Shown here piece by piece: positions 30,294-44,169 of a stretch of DNA of 64,000 nt. Under the pieces are notes generated by a model. It ran no database searches, was not told the origin of the DNA, and saw nothing but the letters and a program-made list of their open reading frames with translations. The stretch lies in assembly GCF_014137855.1 (NCBI RefSeq), contig NZ_JACGWT010000004.1:248001-312000 (forward strand). Reading direction: 5' to 3'. Every line of letters starts with the position of its first letter. Position 1 is the first letter of the stretch. The position numbers were made by a program, and so were the translations under genes. The DNA comes from Microlunatus kandeliicorticis. Its GTDB lineage: Bacteria; Actinomycetota; Actinomycetes; Propionibacteriales; Propionibacteriaceae.

Positions 30294-31477
30294 CCGAACC
30301 GCTCGACCTGGTGATCGACTTCGACCGGCTGCACCCCGGCGACGGCCCGGCCCGCGAGGCCGGGCGGTTGCTGGTCGGTGGCGGACGGGTCGTCGACGTC
30401 GTCGGCCGGGACGCCACCGTCCCCGACGGCGTCCGGGTGGTCGCGGGCCGGACCGTCGTGCCGGGGCTGATCAACGCCCACGTCCACCTGGAGAGCGATG
30501 CCGGACCGGACGCGGTCGCCGCGGTGGCCGGGACCAGCGTGCCGCGACGCGCGGTAGCGGCCGCCGCCCGCGCCGAGGCCTCGCTGCGGGCCGGCGTCAC
30601 CGCGGTCCGCGACCTCGGCTCGAGCGAGCGGATCGCCGTCGAGGTCGGCCGGGCGATCGCCGACGGGGTGGTCAGCGGCCCCACGGTGGTCGCGGCGGGC
30701 CGGGCGATCTGCATGACCGGCGGTCACGGCTGGTTCATCGGGCGGCAGGCGAACGGACCGTGGGACGTCCGGACTGCGGTCCGCGAGCAGCTGGCCGACG
30801 GCGCCGGGTGCATCAAGTTCATCGCCACCGGCGGGGTGCTGACCCCCGGGGCGATCCCCGGCCGGGACCAGCTGACCGCCGAGGAGCTGACCGCGGGGGT
30901 CGACGAGGCGCACCGGCACGGGCTCCGGGCCGCGGCGCACGCCATCGGCACCACCGGGATCCACAACGCCGTCCGGGCAGGGATCGACTCGATCGAACAC
31001 GGCCACCTGATCGACGCCACCGGGATCGGGCTGATGCTCGAGCACGGCACCGCGCTGGTCCCGACGCTGGCCGCGCTGTGGAACATCGTCGAGGCCGGCG
31101 AGGAGGGCGGGATGCCCGCCTCGGTGCTCGGCAAGGCCCGGGCCATCGCCGAGACGGCCCGGGACAACCTGCAGGCCGCCGTCGACGCCGGCGTCCGGGT
31201 GGTCGCCGGGTCCGACGCCGGGACGCCGTACAACCCGCACCACCGGTTCGACCACGAGCTCGACCTGCTGCAGAGCCTGCTCGGGTTCGGTCCCGAGGCG
31301 GCGCTGCGGGCGGCCACCGCCGACGCGGCTGACCTGCTCGGCCTCGAGTCCGGCCGGCTGCGCCCGGGTGCGCCCGCCGACCTGCTGGTGCTCGACCACG
31401 ACCTGGCCGACCCCGGCGCGCTCCGCGACCCCCGGGTGGTCGTCAAGGCCGGCGTGGTCGTCGGGACCAGCCGCTGA
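30290..31477 (+). CDS. Amidohydrolase superfamily enzyme (imidazolonepropionase/prolidase-like)
   Basis: A 395-residue metal-dependent hydrolase. The metal-binding HxH is H64/H66 in INAHVHLES. The bridging Lys is in GCIKFIATGG near 175, further His residues are in AAAHAIG and EHGHLID near 218-238, and the catalytic Asp is in AGSDAGTP near 309. The N- and C-terminal strands form the small beta-sandwich typical of the family (GRTVVPGL; RLRPGAPADLLVLD). Similar enzymes open cyclic imides or cleave Xaa-Pro and acyl dipeptides. The substrate is not known. It is coupled to the acetyltransferase. Confidence 0.9.
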   Translation: MTEPLDLVIDFDRLHPGDGPAREAGRLLVGGGRVVDVVGRDATVPDGVRVVAGRTVVPGLINAHVHLESDAGPDAVAAVAGTSVPRRAVAAAARAEASLRAGVTAVRDLGSSERIAVEVGRAIADGVVSGPTVVAAGRAICMTGGHGWFIGRQANGPWDVRTAVREQLADGAGCIKFIATGGVLTPGAIPGRDQLTAEELTAGVDEAHRHGLRAAAHAIGTTGIHNAVRAGIDSIEHGHLIDATGIGLMLEHGTALVPTLAALWNIVEAGEEGGMPASVLGKARAIAETARDNLQAAVDAGVRVVAGSDAGTPYNPHHRFDHELDLLQSLLGFGPEAALRAATADAADLLGLESGRLRPGAPADLLVLDHDLADPGALRDPRVVVKAGVVVGTSR

Positions 31478-31570
31478 CGACCGACCGCTGACCGCAATCG
31501 CCCCGCCGGACGAGCAGCGCCTCGGCCGTACCTCGCACCGCCCGGGCCGTACCTCGCGCCGCCCGGGCCC

Positions 31571-31640
31571 ACGTCGCACCGCCCGCGCCCACGTCGCACC
31601 GGATATAGGCGGTGCGACGTCGCCGCAGGGGGTGCGACGT
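31571..31640. terminator. Nested hairpin array between convergent genes
   Basis: ACGTCGCACC occurs at 31571-31580 and 31591-31600, and its exact complement GGTGCGACGT at 31611-31620 and 31631-31640. All four are evenly spaced by 20 bp. The inner pair makes a perfect 10-bp stem with a GGATATAGGC loop. Degenerate copies (TACCTCGCACCGCCCGGGC) extend upstream from 31528. The position between the amidohydrolase and the minus-strand small gene fits a terminator. Confidence 0.7.
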
Positions 31641-31662
31641 CGGTGCGGGTCGGACGCCGGCG

Positions 31663-31690
31663 GTCAGGTGGTCAGGTGGTCAGGTGGTCA
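31663..31690. repeat. 8-bp tandem repeat over the end of a gene
   Basis: GTCAGGTG is repeated three and a half times. The stop codon of the minus-strand small gene lies inside the array, so replication slippage here would change that protein's C-terminus. Confidence 0.85.
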
Positions 31691-32039
31691 GCCCGGAGGC
31701 GGCGTCGAGCTGCTGAAGCAGGTCGTAGGCGGCCCGCTCGACCGCCTTGTGCCGCCACTCGGCGGCCCGGTAGACGCAGGCGATCAGCCCGCTGCGGTGG
31801 ACGCGGCGGAAGTCGCCGACCACGAACGCGTAGCGGGCCTTGGTCTGCTCGGCCGCGCCCACGGTCAGCCCGAGGTGCCAGCCAGCGTAGGCGTCCCAGC
31901 CGTGCCGGTCGAGGTAGCGGTTCTGCGCCTCGGCGTCGGGCTGGGTGCGTCCCCAGTCGCTGGTCAGCACGTACTGCCGGGCCTCGATCAGGGCCCCGAT
32001 CCGCTCGACCGCCTCCGGGTTCACCTCGTAGCGCGCCAT
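31680..32039 (-). CDS. Conserved-looking hypothetical protein, 119 residues
   Basis: I do not recognise the family. The protein is soluble and mixed, with RYEVNPEAVERIGALIEARQ at the start, a Trp/Tyr-rich middle (DRHGWDAYAGWHLGL) and EWRHKAVERAAYDLLQQLDA at the end. Coding quality is good, with the third-position G/C bias of its neighbours. The ATG of MARYEV is chosen because GAGG lies just upstream; an earlier in-frame start would add eight residues. It lies 38 bp after the aroB stop on the same strand. Confidence 0.75.
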   Translation of the reverse strand: MARYEVNPEAVERIGALIEARQYVLTSDWGRTQPDAEAQNRYLDRHGWDAYAGWHLGLTVGAAEQTKARYAFVVGDFRRVHRSGLIACVYRAAEWRHKAVERAAYDLLQQLDAASGLTT

Positions 32040-32077
32040 CGCCTCAGGATGACACCCCGCCAAGCCGGACGGCGGTC

Positions 32078-33777
<1,700 letters not shown>

Positions 33778-33787
33778 CGGTGGCCGC

Positions 33788-34984
33788 TCACGACTGGACC
33801 TGGAGCCCGCGCCGGCGCACGTCCTCCAGATAGCCCGCGCAGTTGCGGCGGGTCTCGTCGACCGAGTCGCCGCCGAACTTCTCCAGTGCGGCCTCGGCCA
33901 GCACCAGCGCGACCATCGCCTCGGCGACCACCCCGGCGGCCGGCACCGCACAGACGTCCGAACGCTGGTTGTGCGCGACCGCCTCCTCACCGGTGGCCAC
34001 GTCGACGGTCCGCAGCGCCCGCGGCACGGTGGAGATCGGCTTCATCGCGGCGCGCACCCGGAGCCGACCGCCGACGCTCATCCCGCCCTCGGTGCCGCCG
34101 GAGCGGTGCGAGGCGCGGCCGATCCCGTCGGGTCCGAGGACGATCTCGTCGTGCGCCGCGCTGCCGCGCATCCGGGCCAGCTCGAAGCCGTCGCCGACCT
34201 CGACGCCCTTGATCGCCTGGATGCCCATCAGCGCCCCGGCCAGCCGGGCGTCGAGCCGGCGGTCGCCGCTGACGTGGCTGCCGAGCCCCGGCGGCAGCCC
34301 GTCGGCCACCACCTCGACCACGCCGCCCAGCGTGTCGCCGTCCTTCTGCGCCGCCTTGACCTCCTCGATCATCGCCTCGGCCGCCGCCGGGTCGAAGCAG
34401 CGGACCGGGTTGTCGTCGATCGCATGGAGGTCGTCGATGCCGGGCACCACGCCGTAGGGCGCCCGCACCGTGCCGAGCTCGACCACGTGCGACAGCACGG
34501 TGATGCCGAAGGTCTGGGCCAGGAAGGCGCTGGCCACCCGGCCGATCGCCACCCGCGCCGCGGTCTCGCGGGCGCTGGCCCGCTCGAGCACCGGGCGGGC
34601 CTCGTCGAAGCCGTACTTCTGCATCCCGGCGAGGTCGGCGTGCCCGGGCCGCGGCCGGGTCAGCGGGGCGTTGCGGGCCTGACCGGCGAGCACCTCGGCG
34701 TCCACCGGGTCCGGCGACATCACGGTCTCCCACTTGGGCCACTCGGTGTTGGCGACCTCGATGGCCAGCGGCGACCCGAGGGTGCGGCCGTGCCGGACGC
34801 CGCCGATCAGGGTCACCTGGTCGCCTTCGAACTTCATCCGCGCGCCGCGGCCGAAGCCGAGACGGCGCCGGGCCAGGGCGTCCTGGACGTCGTCGGTGCT
34901 GATCGCCACCCCGGCCGGGATGCCTTCGACCACGGCCACCAGCCCTCGGCCGTGCGACTCCCCTGCCGTCATCCAGCGCAACAC
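33788..34984 (-). CDS. aroC: Chorismate synthase
   Basis: A 398-residue FMN-dependent enzyme forming chorismate, the branch point for aromatic compounds. The signatures are [27 protein letters not shown] and [14 protein letters not shown], with the C-terminal [17 protein letters not shown]. Length is standard. The start is GTG ([12 protein letters not shown]); a TTG one codon later is possible. It is 13 bp after aroE. Confidence 0.98.
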   Translation of the reverse strand: MLRWMTAGESHGRGLVAVVEGIPAGVAISTDDVQDALARRRLGFGRGARMKFEGDQVTLIGGVRHGRTLGSPLAIEVANTEWPKWETVMSPDPVDAEVLAGQARNAPLTRPRPGHADLAGMQKYGFDEARPVLERASARETAARVAIGRVASAFLAQTFGITVLSHVVELGTVRAPYGVVPGIDDLHAIDDNPVRCFDPAAAEAMIEEVKAAQKDGDTLGGVVEVVADGLPPGLGSHVSGDRRLDARLAGALMGIQAIKGVEVGDGFELARMRGSAAHDEIVLGPDGIGRASHRSGGTEGGMSVGGRLRVRAAMKPISTVPRALRTVDVATGEEAVAHNQRSDVCAVPAAGVVAEAMVALVLAEAALEKFGGDSVDETRRNCAGYLEDVRRRGLQVQS

Positions 34985-34997
34985 GCCGGCCAGTCTG

Positions 34998-35822
34998 TCA
35001 CGCGGGTTCGCGCGCGCTGAGCGCCTTTCGACCCGCAGACATCAGCATCGCGGCCGGCACCGACCGGCCGGTCATCAGCGCCACCTGCTCGACCGCCTGG
35101 TGCACCAGCAGGTCGAGCCCGTTGACCACCGTCCAGCCGGCGTCCGACGCCGCCGAGGCCAGCGGGGTCGGCCACGGGTCGTAGACCGCGTCGAACACCG
35201 TGGCGAACGTCGCCCCGGCCGTCCGCGCCCGGCCGACCCAGTCACCGGCGGCGTCCGGGACGACGGTGCTGACCAGCAGATCGGACCCGGACGGTCGGTC
35301 GCCCCACGGGACCACGCCCAACCGCAGCCCAAGCTGCTCGGCCAGCCCGCCGAGCGCGGCGGCCTGCTCGGGCCGCCGGGCCACCACGGCGACCCGGTCG
35401 GCGCCCAGTGCGGCCACCGAGACCAGCGCAGCCCGGGTGGTGCCGCCCGCGCCGAGCACAGTCACCGCGCCGAGGCGGTCGGTGCCGGCCGCCCGGAGGG
35501 CCGCGGTCAGCCCGCCGATGTCGGTGTTGAACAGCCGCCGGCGCCCCTGCTCGAACAGCAGGGTGTTGGCCGCGCCGGTCAGCCGGACCTGCTCGTCCGG
35601 CTCGCCGAGGCCCAGCGCGACCGCCTTGAGCGGTTTGGTCATGCTCAGTCCGCGCCAGTCCGGGCCCAGCGAGTCGACGAAGCCGGCCAGCCCCGCCTCG
35701 TCGACCCGGTGGCGCTCGTAGACCCAGTCGGTCAGCCCGAGGTGGGCGTAGGCGGCCCGGTGCAGCGCCGGGGAGAGCGAGTGGGCGATCGGGGAACCGA
35801 GCACCGCGCATCGGGTGGTCAC
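34998..35822 (-). CDS. aroE: Shikimate dehydrogenase
   Basis: A 274-residue enzyme reducing 3-dehydroshikimate with NADPH. Substrate binding is by [19 protein letters not shown], with the catalytic Lys in [10 protein letters not shown]. The Asn/Asp pair is in GAANTLLF and NTDIGGL. The nucleotide loop is [17 protein letters not shown]. The C-terminal [15 protein letters not shown] is typical. Start is GTG, 34 bp after mltG. Confidence 0.97.
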   Translation of the reverse strand: MTTRCAVLGSPIAHSLSPALHRAAYAHLGLTDWVYERHRVDEAGLAGFVDSLGPDWRGLSMTKPLKAVALGLGEPDEQVRLTGAANTLLFEQGRRRLFNTDIGGLTAALRAAGTDRLGAVTVLGAGGTTRAALVSVAALGADRVAVVARRPEQAAALGGLAEQLGLRLGVVPWGDRPSGSDLLVSTVVPDAAGDWVGRARTAGATFATVFDAVYDPWPTPLASAASDAGWTVVNGLDLLVHQAVEQVALMTGRSVPAAMLMSAGRKALSAREPA

Positions 35823-35856
35823 AGGTGGCTTCCTGCTCCGGGGTCGGCTCGGTCGG

Positions 35857-36990
35857 TCAGCCCGCGGTGGTGCAGCGGCCCTGGTGGCTCTGGCACCACT
35901 GCTGGAACAGCTTCACGTTGGCCTGGTGGCCGGCCTCGTCGTCGGCGAACCGGGTCTCGCCGGTGTCGAAGTTGACGGTGGTGAAGAACAGCCAGTTGCC
36001 CGGGGTCGGGTCGAGCGCGGCCTCGATCGCCGCTTGGCCCGGGGCCGAGATCGGCGTCGGCGGCAGGCCCTTGCGCTTGTAGGTGTTGTAGGGGCTGTTG
36101 CTCTCGCGGTTCTGCGGCGTGGTGGTGTTGGCGTTCAGCTTGAGGCCGTAGATCAGCGTCGAGTCGAGCTGCAGGTCGATGCCCTTGTCCAGCCGGTTGT
36201 AGAGCACCCGGGCCACCTTGGGCCGGTCCTCGGGCCGGCGGACCTCCTTCTCGATGATGCTGGCCACGATGAGCACCTGGTAGGGGCTGCGGCCCAGCCG
36301 CTTCGCGCCGGCGTCGAGCCCGACCTCGTCGGCCACCTGGTCGTAGCGGGCGGTCATCAACCGGAGCACCGAGCCGGCGGTGACGTCCTGCGGCAGCTCG
36401 TAGGTGTCGGGGAACAGGAAGCCCTCGGGGTTGTTGCGGGCGTAGCTCGGCAGCCCGAGCTGTTGCGGCTTCTTCAGTGCAGCCTGGTACTGGGCCGCGC
36501 TGATCTTGGTCTCCTTGGCCAGCACCGCGACCTGGGACGACAGCCGCAGCCCCTCGGGGACGGTGACCTCGTTGCGCACCCGGTACTCGGCCGGGTCGAG
36601 CAGGATGGCCAGCGCCCGGGCCGCCGGGATCTGGGTCCGCATCAGGTAGCTGCCGGCCTGCACCGAGCTGGCCTCGGTGCTGGCCTTGACGGCGCGGTCG
36701 AATGCCTTGGTCGAGCGGACGACGTCCTTGTCCTTGAGGATGGTGCCGATCTCGGTCAGCGTCGACCCGTCAGGGATGGTCACGGTGATGTTCGCGGTGC
36801 CCTTGACGTCGGTGTAGTCGGGCACCTCGCCGAACGACGACAGGTAGCCGCTGGCCTTGTCGTAGACCAGGAAGGCCCCGCCACCCAGTACGAGCAGGGC
36901 GACCAGCACGGCCAGGCAGCCCTTGCCGCGGGCGGCGATCTCCTTGCCCGGGTGGGGCTTGCGCTCCGGATCGAGCAGCTGCTGCGTCAC
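35857..36990 (-). CDS. mltG: Endolytic murein transglycosylase MltG (YceG-like)
   Basis: A 377-residue membrane-anchored enzyme that cuts new glycan strands. A cytoplasmic tail of about 25 residues is followed by one membrane segment, CLAVLVALLVLGGGAFLVY. A LysM-like part (TVTIPDGSTLTEIGTILKD) comes before the YceG domain. The catalytic Glu is in VASIIEKEV near residue 245. FLFPDTYELP, NTYKRKGLPPTPISAPG and FTTVNFDTGETRFADDEAGH are further family marks. Start is GTG. Confidence 0.96.
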   Translation of the reverse strand: MTQQLLDPERKPHPGKEIAARGKGCLAVLVALLVLGGGAFLVYDKASGYLSSFGEVPDYTDVKGTANITVTIPDGSTLTEIGTILKDKDVVRSTKAFDRAVKASTEASSVQAGSYLMRTQIPAARALAILLDPAEYRVRNEVTVPEGLRLSSQVAVLAKETKISAAQYQAALKKPQQLGLPSYARNNPEGFLFPDTYELPQDVTAGSVLRLMTARYDQVADEVGLDAGAKRLGRSPYQVLIVASIIEKEVRRPEDRPKVARVLYNRLDKGIDLQLDSTLIYGLKLNANTTTPQNRESNSPYNTYKRKGLPPTPISAPGQAAIEAALDPTPGNWLFFTTVNFDTGETRFADDEAGHQANVKLFQQWCQSHQGRCTTAG

Positions 36991-37088
36991 GCTCGGTCAG
37001 TCTCCCTCGCAGGTCGGCCGCCCGCGACCGGCCGAGGGTGCCGGGAAGGCACGAAACCCCGTCCGACCAGCACGGACGCTGTTCGGCA

Positions 37089-37109
37089 GCACGTCGAGAC
37101 CCGACGTGC
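37089..37109. terminator. Hairpin between ruvX and mltG
   Basis: GCACGTCG and CGACGTGC form a perfect 8-bp stem around AGACC in the 148-bp gap. It is downstream of ruvX on the minus strand. It may end the alaS-ruvX transcript or act in the mltG leader. Confidence 0.5.
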
Positions 37110-37138
37110 CGTCGCGTTGCACGGCCCCGGCCCGCCGG

Positions 37139-37627
37139 TCAACCCGGGGATACTACTTCCCCGGGCGGGACGCCCTGCGCACGTTCGGCGTCGAGCGCCT
37201 GCTCGAGGATCGCCTGCGCAGCGGCCTGGTCGATCACCCGCCGGAAGTCGCGGGACCGGATGCCCTGCTGGTGGAACTGCTTGACAGCTTGGGCGGTCGA
37301 GAGCCGTTCGTCGACGAGGCGCACCGACGGGACCGGGATTCCCGCGCTGGAAAGCTGCGGGTCCGTCGCCAGGCGGGACGCCAGCGCCTCCGCCCGGCGC
37401 CGGATCTTGGTCGCGGCGATGCCCTCGTCGCCGGCCAGCGTCCGGGGCAGACCGACCACCACCTCGATCGGCTCGTACTCGGCCACCAGCGCGACCAGCG
37501 CATCGAGCTCGCCCGGGCCGGCCGTGACCGTGGTCACCGGGACGGCCAGCGCGCCGCCCGGGTCCGAGGCCGCCACCCCGATCCGGGCGTCGCCGAGGTC
37601 GACGGCCAGCCGTCGTCCCTGCCGCAC
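37139..37627 (-). CDS. ruvX: Putative pre-16S rRNA nuclease (YqgF/RuvX)
   Basis: A 162-residue RNase-H-like nuclease thought to trim the 5' end of 16S rRNA. The first strand LAVDLGDARIGVAASDP carries the catalytic Asp. EPIEVVVGLPRTLAGDEG and VRLVDERLSTAQA hold the other acidic residues. The GTG start has AGGAG 5 nt upstream. It lies between alaS and mltG, the usual actinobacterial order. Confidence 0.95.
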   Translation of the reverse strand: MRQGRRLAVDLGDARIGVAASDPGGALAVPVTTVTAGPGELDALVALVAEYEPIEVVVGLPRTLAGDEGIAATKIRRRAEALASRLATDPQLSSAGIPVPSVRLVDERLSTAQAVKQFHQQGIRSRDFRRVIDQAAAQAILEQALDAERAQGVPPGEVVSPG

Positions 37628-37665
37628 GTCAGCTCCTGCGCCGCCCGCGGTTCAGCACCCGCGGG

Positions 37666-40395
<2,730 letters not shown>

Positions 40396-40450
40396 GATCA
40401 GTGGTTCCTTGCTGTGGGACGCCCGCCGGTGGCGGGCCGAGGTGGTCGAG

Positions 40451-40678
40451 TCATTCGGAGAGGCCGAGCTCGGTGCGGAGTTCCGCCTCGCGCTCGGCCA
40501 TGGCAGCTCGGACCCTCGATCCGAACTCCTGCACCGACCCGGTGATGCCGTTGGCACGGTCGGCGACCCGCTGGCCGATGGCCTCGGGGGTCGCCTGGGC
40601 GAGGTAGCGGCGGACCCTCACCAGCGCGTAGACGCCCACCCCGGCGCCCACCGCGAACCAGACGACGCGGCGGATCAC
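40451..40678 (-). CDS. Small membrane protein (DUF6167-like)
   Basis: A 75-residue protein with one N-terminal membrane segment (VVWFAVGAGVGVYALV), a basic stop-transfer RVRR and a helical, charged tail ending in ELRTELGLSE. The GTG start overlaps the DUF948 gene's stop (GTGA). The position just before alaS in transcription is common in actinobacteria. The function is unknown. Confidence 0.85.
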   Translation of the reverse strand: MIRRVVWFAVGAGVGVYALVRVRRYLAQATPEAIGQRVADRANGITGSVQEFGSRVRAAMAEREAELRTELGLSE

Positions 40679-41076
40679 TTCGACCGCCGCCCGCGGCGGG
40701 TCCGGCGCTCGCCGTCGCCGCGGATCGCCTTGCGGATGCCGTAGGAGAACGCCGCGGTCTTGACCAGCGGCCCGCCCAGGGTGGCCGAGAACAGGGTGGT
40801 CAGCTGGGCCGCGTTCTCACTCACCGTGGTGGCGTTCGCGCTGACCTTGGCGACGTCCTCGGTGACCACGCTCAGCTTCTCGAGCTCGGCGTTGGTGGCC
40901 CGCACGGTGCCCTGCAGCTCGGTGAGGATCGGCACGCTCTCGTGGCCGACGTCGCGGACCGCCAGCCGGAGCTCCTCGAGCACCCGGCCGAGCTTCAGCA
41001 GCGGGATGGCGAACAACACGACCAAGACGGCGAACGCGATGGCTGCGATCAACCCCGCGATGTCTCCCAGGCTCAT
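40675..41076 (-). CDS. DUF948 domain-containing membrane protein
   Basis: A 133-residue protein. It has one membrane segment (IAGLIAAIAFAVLVVLFAIP), then an amphipathic coiled-coil-like helix (VTEDVAKVSANATTVSENAA) of the DUF948/chemotaxis-like type, and a basic end (RRTRRGRRSK). The ATG follows GAGAGGA. It is first of a three-gene run with the small membrane protein and alaS. The role is unknown. Confidence 0.87.
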   Translation of the reverse strand: MSLGDIAGLIAAIAFAVLVVLFAIPLLKLGRVLEELRLAVRDVGHESVPILTELQGTVRATNAELEKLSVVTEDVAKVSANATTVSENAAQLTTLFSATLGGPLVKTAAFSYGIRKAIRGDGERRTRRGRRSK

Positions 41077-41236
41077 GGTGTCCTCTCCTCGACGGCACTC
41101 CGGCGCGGACCCGTCCCGGCCGGCCGCCGGGCTCGATTGTCCGCGGACGACCCTACCGCGAGGGCGCCACCGGCCCGAACCGGAATCCGGCGCCCGCCGG
41201 CCGATGAGTTCGGGCCCCCGCGCCGGTCGGAACGCC

Positions 41237-41617
41237 ATGACGATGACCACGCGGGTGATCAGTGTGTCGGTGCCGGTCGCCGACCAGGACGCGGCGATCG
41301 CGTTCTACGTGCAGACGCTGGGGTGCGAGCTCCGCACCGACGTCGAGATCTGGCCGGGTGCCCGGCTGGTCGAGGTGGTGCCGCCGGGCTCGTCGGTGGC
41401 GCTGGTGCTGCTGCCGCCGGACAGCGAGATCCCGGTGGCGGTCCGGTTGGGCACGACCGACGCCCGGGCCGCCTACGACCGGTTGCGCGAGGCCGACGCG
41501 GTGCTTTACAACGACGACGTGCTGCACCTCGAGGGCGCGCCGCCGATGTTCCACTTCGCCGACCCCGACGGCAACGGCCTGGTCTACCTGCAGGAGCCCG
41601 ACGGTGCCCGCGGCTGA
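41237..41617 (+). CDS. VOC (glyoxalase/bleomycin-resistance fold) family protein
   Basis: A 126-residue protein of the vicinal-oxygen-chelate fold. Paired beta-alpha-beta-beta-beta modules are seen: [20 protein letters not shown] opens the first, and [17 protein letters not shown] closes the second. The last segment holds the usual His/Glu metal-ligand pattern. The substrate is unknown. Two ATG codons, two codons apart, could start it. The next gene overlaps it by 14 bp. Confidence 0.87.
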   Translation: MTMTTRVISVSVPVADQDAAIAFYVQTLGCELRTDVEIWPGARLVEVVPPGSSVALVLLPPDSEIPVAVRLGTTDARAAYDRLREADAVLYNDDVLHLEGAPPMFHFADPDGNGLVYLQEPDGARG

Positions 41618-41897
41618 CCGGCGCGGCCCGCTCGACCTGACCTTCACCGCGGTCCTCGGCAAGGTCCGCGAGGGTGACACCTGGACCTGCGTCCAACTGC
41701 CCGGGTCGGCCGAGGTGTTCGGCACCCGCGGTCTGGTCAAGGTGGCCGGGACGGTCGACGGGCAGCCGTTCCGCGGCGCCTTCATGGCCCTCGGCGACGG
41801 CACCCACAAGCTGCCGGTGGCCGCCGCGGTCCGTCGCGCGATCGGCAAGGACGACGGCGACGAGGTCACCGTGCACCTCACCGAACGGCTCAGCTGA
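41604..41897 (+). CDS. DUF1905 domain-containing protein
   Basis: A 97-residue beta-barrel-like protein. [20 protein letters not shown] opens it, and [20 protein letters not shown] and [17 protein letters not shown] match the DUF1905 pattern. The function is unknown. The GTG start lies inside the end of the VOC gene, so the two are coupled. A repeat-derived hairpin follows it. Confidence 0.85.
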   Translation: MPAADRRGPLDLTFTAVLGKVREGDTWTCVQLPGSAEVFGTRGLVKVAGTVDGQPFRGAFMALGDGTHKLPVAAAVRRAIGKDDGDEVTVHLTERLS

Positions 41898-41916
41898 CTC
41901 CCGCGGCGCCCCGGTC

Positions 41917-41988
41917 GCGCTTCGACGGGCTCAGCGCCCGGAGCGCCCTGAGCTTGCCCACCACCGTCCCCTGAGCCCGTCGAAGGGC
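41917..41988. repeat. Inverted pair of the dispersed repeat, forming a long hairpin
   Basis: A copy at 41917-41937 and an inverted copy at 41968-41988 face each other. TTCGACGGGCTCAG and CTGAGCCCGTCGAA pair perfectly over 14 bp with 36 nt between. It lies between convergent genes (DUF1905 and DUF779), so it can serve as a two-way terminator. Confidence 0.8.
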
Positions 41989-42000
41989 AGGGCGCGGCGA

Positions 42001-42426
42001 TCAGTGCCCGAGGACCTCGGGCTGCGGTCGGGCTCCGACCGCCGCGGCGAGCTCGCCCGGGTCGAGGTCGGCCGACTCGGCCTCGGTGAGCAACCGGGAC
42101 CGGATCAGGAACCGCTGGCCGGTCGGTGACTCGACCGAGAAGCCGGCCCCGCGACCGGGCACGACGTCGATGGTCAGGTGGGTGTGCTTCCAGTAGGCGA
42201 ACTGCTCGGCGCTCATGTAGACCGGGATCGGTTCGGGCGTGCCGGCGTCGAGGTCGCCGAGGTGGACGTCGGCGTCGCTGATCAGGAAGTCGCCGTCGGG
42301 ATAGCACATCGGCGACGAGCCGTCGCAGCACCCGCCGGACTGGTGGAACATCAGCGGGCCGTGCTTCTCCCGCAGCGTGCGCAGCAACGCGGCCGCCTTC
42401 TCGGTCACCGCCACTCGTTCGGTCAT
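42001..42426 (-). CDS. DUF779 domain-containing protein linked to aldehyde dehydrogenase
   Basis: A 141-residue soluble protein. The key part is HQSGGCCDGSSPMCYPDG near residue 30, with three cysteines. ISDADVHLGDLDAG and YWKHTHLTIDVVPGRGAGFS follow. The family is often next to acetaldehyde dehydrogenase genes, but its function is not known. The ATG has GAGGAGG 4 nt upstream. It lies downstream of the dehydrogenase on the same strand. Confidence 0.92.
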   Translation of the reverse strand: MTERVAVTEKAAALLRTLREKHGPLMFHQSGGCCDGSSPMCYPDGDFLISDADVHLGDLDAGTPEPIPVYMSAEQFAYWKHTHLTIDVVPGRGAGFSVESPTGQRFLIRSRLLTEAESADLDPGELAAAVGARPQPEVLGH

Positions 42427-42514
42427 CGGACCTCCTCGTCCCGGATCGTGCCTCCAGTCTGCCCCGGCCGTTCGCCGCCGGGGTCGTCCACGTGGTCCGT
42501 CACCGCACAGAGGA

Positions 42515-42546
42515 CCACCTGTGCCCGTCCAGGCGGGCACAGGTGG
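42515..42546. terminator. Perfect 13-bp hairpin between aldehyde dehydrogenase and DUF779 genes
   Basis: CCACCTGTGCCCG and CGGGCACAGGTGG pair fully around TCCAGG. It lies in a 219-bp gap that otherwise shows no gene. It could end the dehydrogenase transcript or set its ratio to DUF779. Confidence 0.75.
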
Positions 42547-42645
42547 CCGGTGCGGACCCGGAGGACGTCGGGGGAAGCGCACCCCGGGCCGGACCCGGAC
42601 CGGACGGTGCGGCCGCCGTCGCGACCGCACCGGCCGGGAGACCGA

Positions 42646-44169
42646 TCAGAAGAAGCCGAGCTTGTTCTCGTCGTAGGAGACCAGCATGTTCTTGGTCTGC
42701 TGGTAGTGGTCCAGCATCATCGCGTGGTTCTCCCGGCCGATCCCGGAGCTCTTGTAGCCACCGAACGCGGCGTGCGCCGGGTACTGGTGGTAGCAGTTGG
42801 TCCAGACGCGTCCGGCCTGGATCTCCCGCCCGGCCCGGTAGGCCGTGTTGACGTCGCGAGACCACACGCCCGCGCCCAGCCCGTAGAGGGTGTCGTTGGC
42901 GATGCTCATCGCGTCGTCGTAGTCCTCGAACCCGGTGACCGAGACCACCGGACCGAAGATCTCCTCCTGGAAGATCCGCATCTTGTTGGTGCCCTGGAAG
43001 ATCGTCGGGGCCACGTAGTAGCCGCCCGACAGGTCACCACCCAGGTCGACGCGCTCGCCGCCGCAGATGATCCGGGCGCCCTCGGCGGTGCCGATCTCGA
43101 AGTAGCTGAGGATCTTCTCCAGCTGGTCGTTGCTGGCCTGCGCGCCGATCATGGTCTCGGTGTCGAGCGGGTTGCCCTGCTTGATCGCTTTGACCCGGTC
43201 CGTCGCGGCAGGCAGGAACTGTTCGAAGATCGAGTTCTGGATCAGCGCCCGGCTCGGGCAGGTGCAGACCTCGCCCTGGTTGAGCGCGAACATCGCGAAG
43301 CCCTCGAGGGCCTTGTCGTAGAACGCGTCGTCCTTGGCGGCGACGTCCTCGAAGAAGATGTTCGGGCTCTTGCCGCCGAGCTCCAGGGTGACCGGGATCA
43401 GGTTCTGGCTGGCGTACTGCATGATCAGCCGGCCGGTGGTGGTCTCGCCGGTGAAGGCGATCTTGCGGATCCGCTTCGAGCTGGCCAGCGGCTTGCCGGC
43501 CTCGACCCCGAACCCGTTGACCACGTTGACCACCCCGGCGGGCAGCAGGTCGGCGATCAGCTCCATCAGCATCATGATCGAGGCCGGGGTCTGCTCGGCC
43601 GGCTTGATCACCACGGCGTTGCCGGCGGCCAGCGCCGGGGCCAGCTTCCAGGTGGCCATCAGCAGCGGGAAGTTCCACGGGATGATCTGGCCGACCACCC
43701 CGAGCGGCTCGTGGAAGTGGTAGGCGACGGTGTTGTCGTCGATCTGGCTGAGGTGGCCCTCCTGGGCCCGGATCGCGCCGGCGAAGTAGCGGAAGTGGTC
43801 CACGGCCAGCGGCAGGTCGGCGGCCATGGTCTCGCGGACCGGCTTGCCGTTGTCCCAGGTCTCCCCGACCGCCAGCATCTCGAGGTTCTGCTCGATCCGG
43901 TCGGCGATCTTGTTGAGGATGTTGGCGCGCTCGGCCACCGAGGTCTTCCCCCAGGCCGGCGCGGCCGCGTGGGCCGCGTCGAGCGCGACGTCGATGTCCT
44001 CGGCGGTGCTGGCGGCGACCTCGCAGAAGGTCTGCCCGTTCACCGGGGACGGGTTCTCGAAGTAGTTGCCCTGCTTCGGCGCGACCCAGTCGCCGCCGAT
44101 CCAGTTCTCGTAACGCGACTTGTAGCTGACGACGCTGCCGTCCTGGCCCGGTTGGGCGTACACAGCCAT
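42646..44169 (-). CDS. Aldehyde dehydrogenase (ExaC/AldB-like)
   Basis: A 507-residue NAD(P)-dependent enzyme oxidising acetaldehyde or similar aldehydes. The catalytic Cys is in [11 protein letters not shown], and the general base Glu is in [14 protein letters not shown]. The nucleotide-binding [19 protein letters not shown] and VNGFGVEAG are intact. The C-terminus [14 protein letters not shown] is typical of the ExaC/AldB group. The ATG has AAGGAG 7 nt upstream. The regulator lies upstream and DUF779 downstream, a known set. Confidence 0.96.
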   Translation of the reverse strand: MAVYAQPGQDGSVVSYKSRYENWIGGDWVAPKQGNYFENPSPVNGQTFCEVAASTAEDIDVALDAAHAAAPAWGKTSVAERANILNKIADRIEQNLEMLAVGETWDNGKPVRETMAADLPLAVDHFRYFAGAIRAQEGHLSQIDDNTVAYHFHEPLGVVGQIIPWNFPLLMATWKLAPALAAGNAVVIKPAEQTPASIMMLMELIADLLPAGVVNVVNGFGVEAGKPLASSKRIRKIAFTGETTTGRLIMQYASQNLIPVTLELGGKSPNIFFEDVAAKDDAFYDKALEGFAMFALNQGEVCTCPSRALIQNSIFEQFLPAATDRVKAIKQGNPLDTETMIGAQASNDQLEKILSYFEIGTAEGARIICGGERVDLGGDLSGGYYVAPTIFQGTNKMRIFQEEIFGPVVSVTGFEDYDDAMSIANDTLYGLGAGVWSRDVNTAYRAGREIQAGRVWTNCYHQYPAHAAFGGYKSSGIGRENHAMMLDHYQQTKNMLVSYDENKLGFF

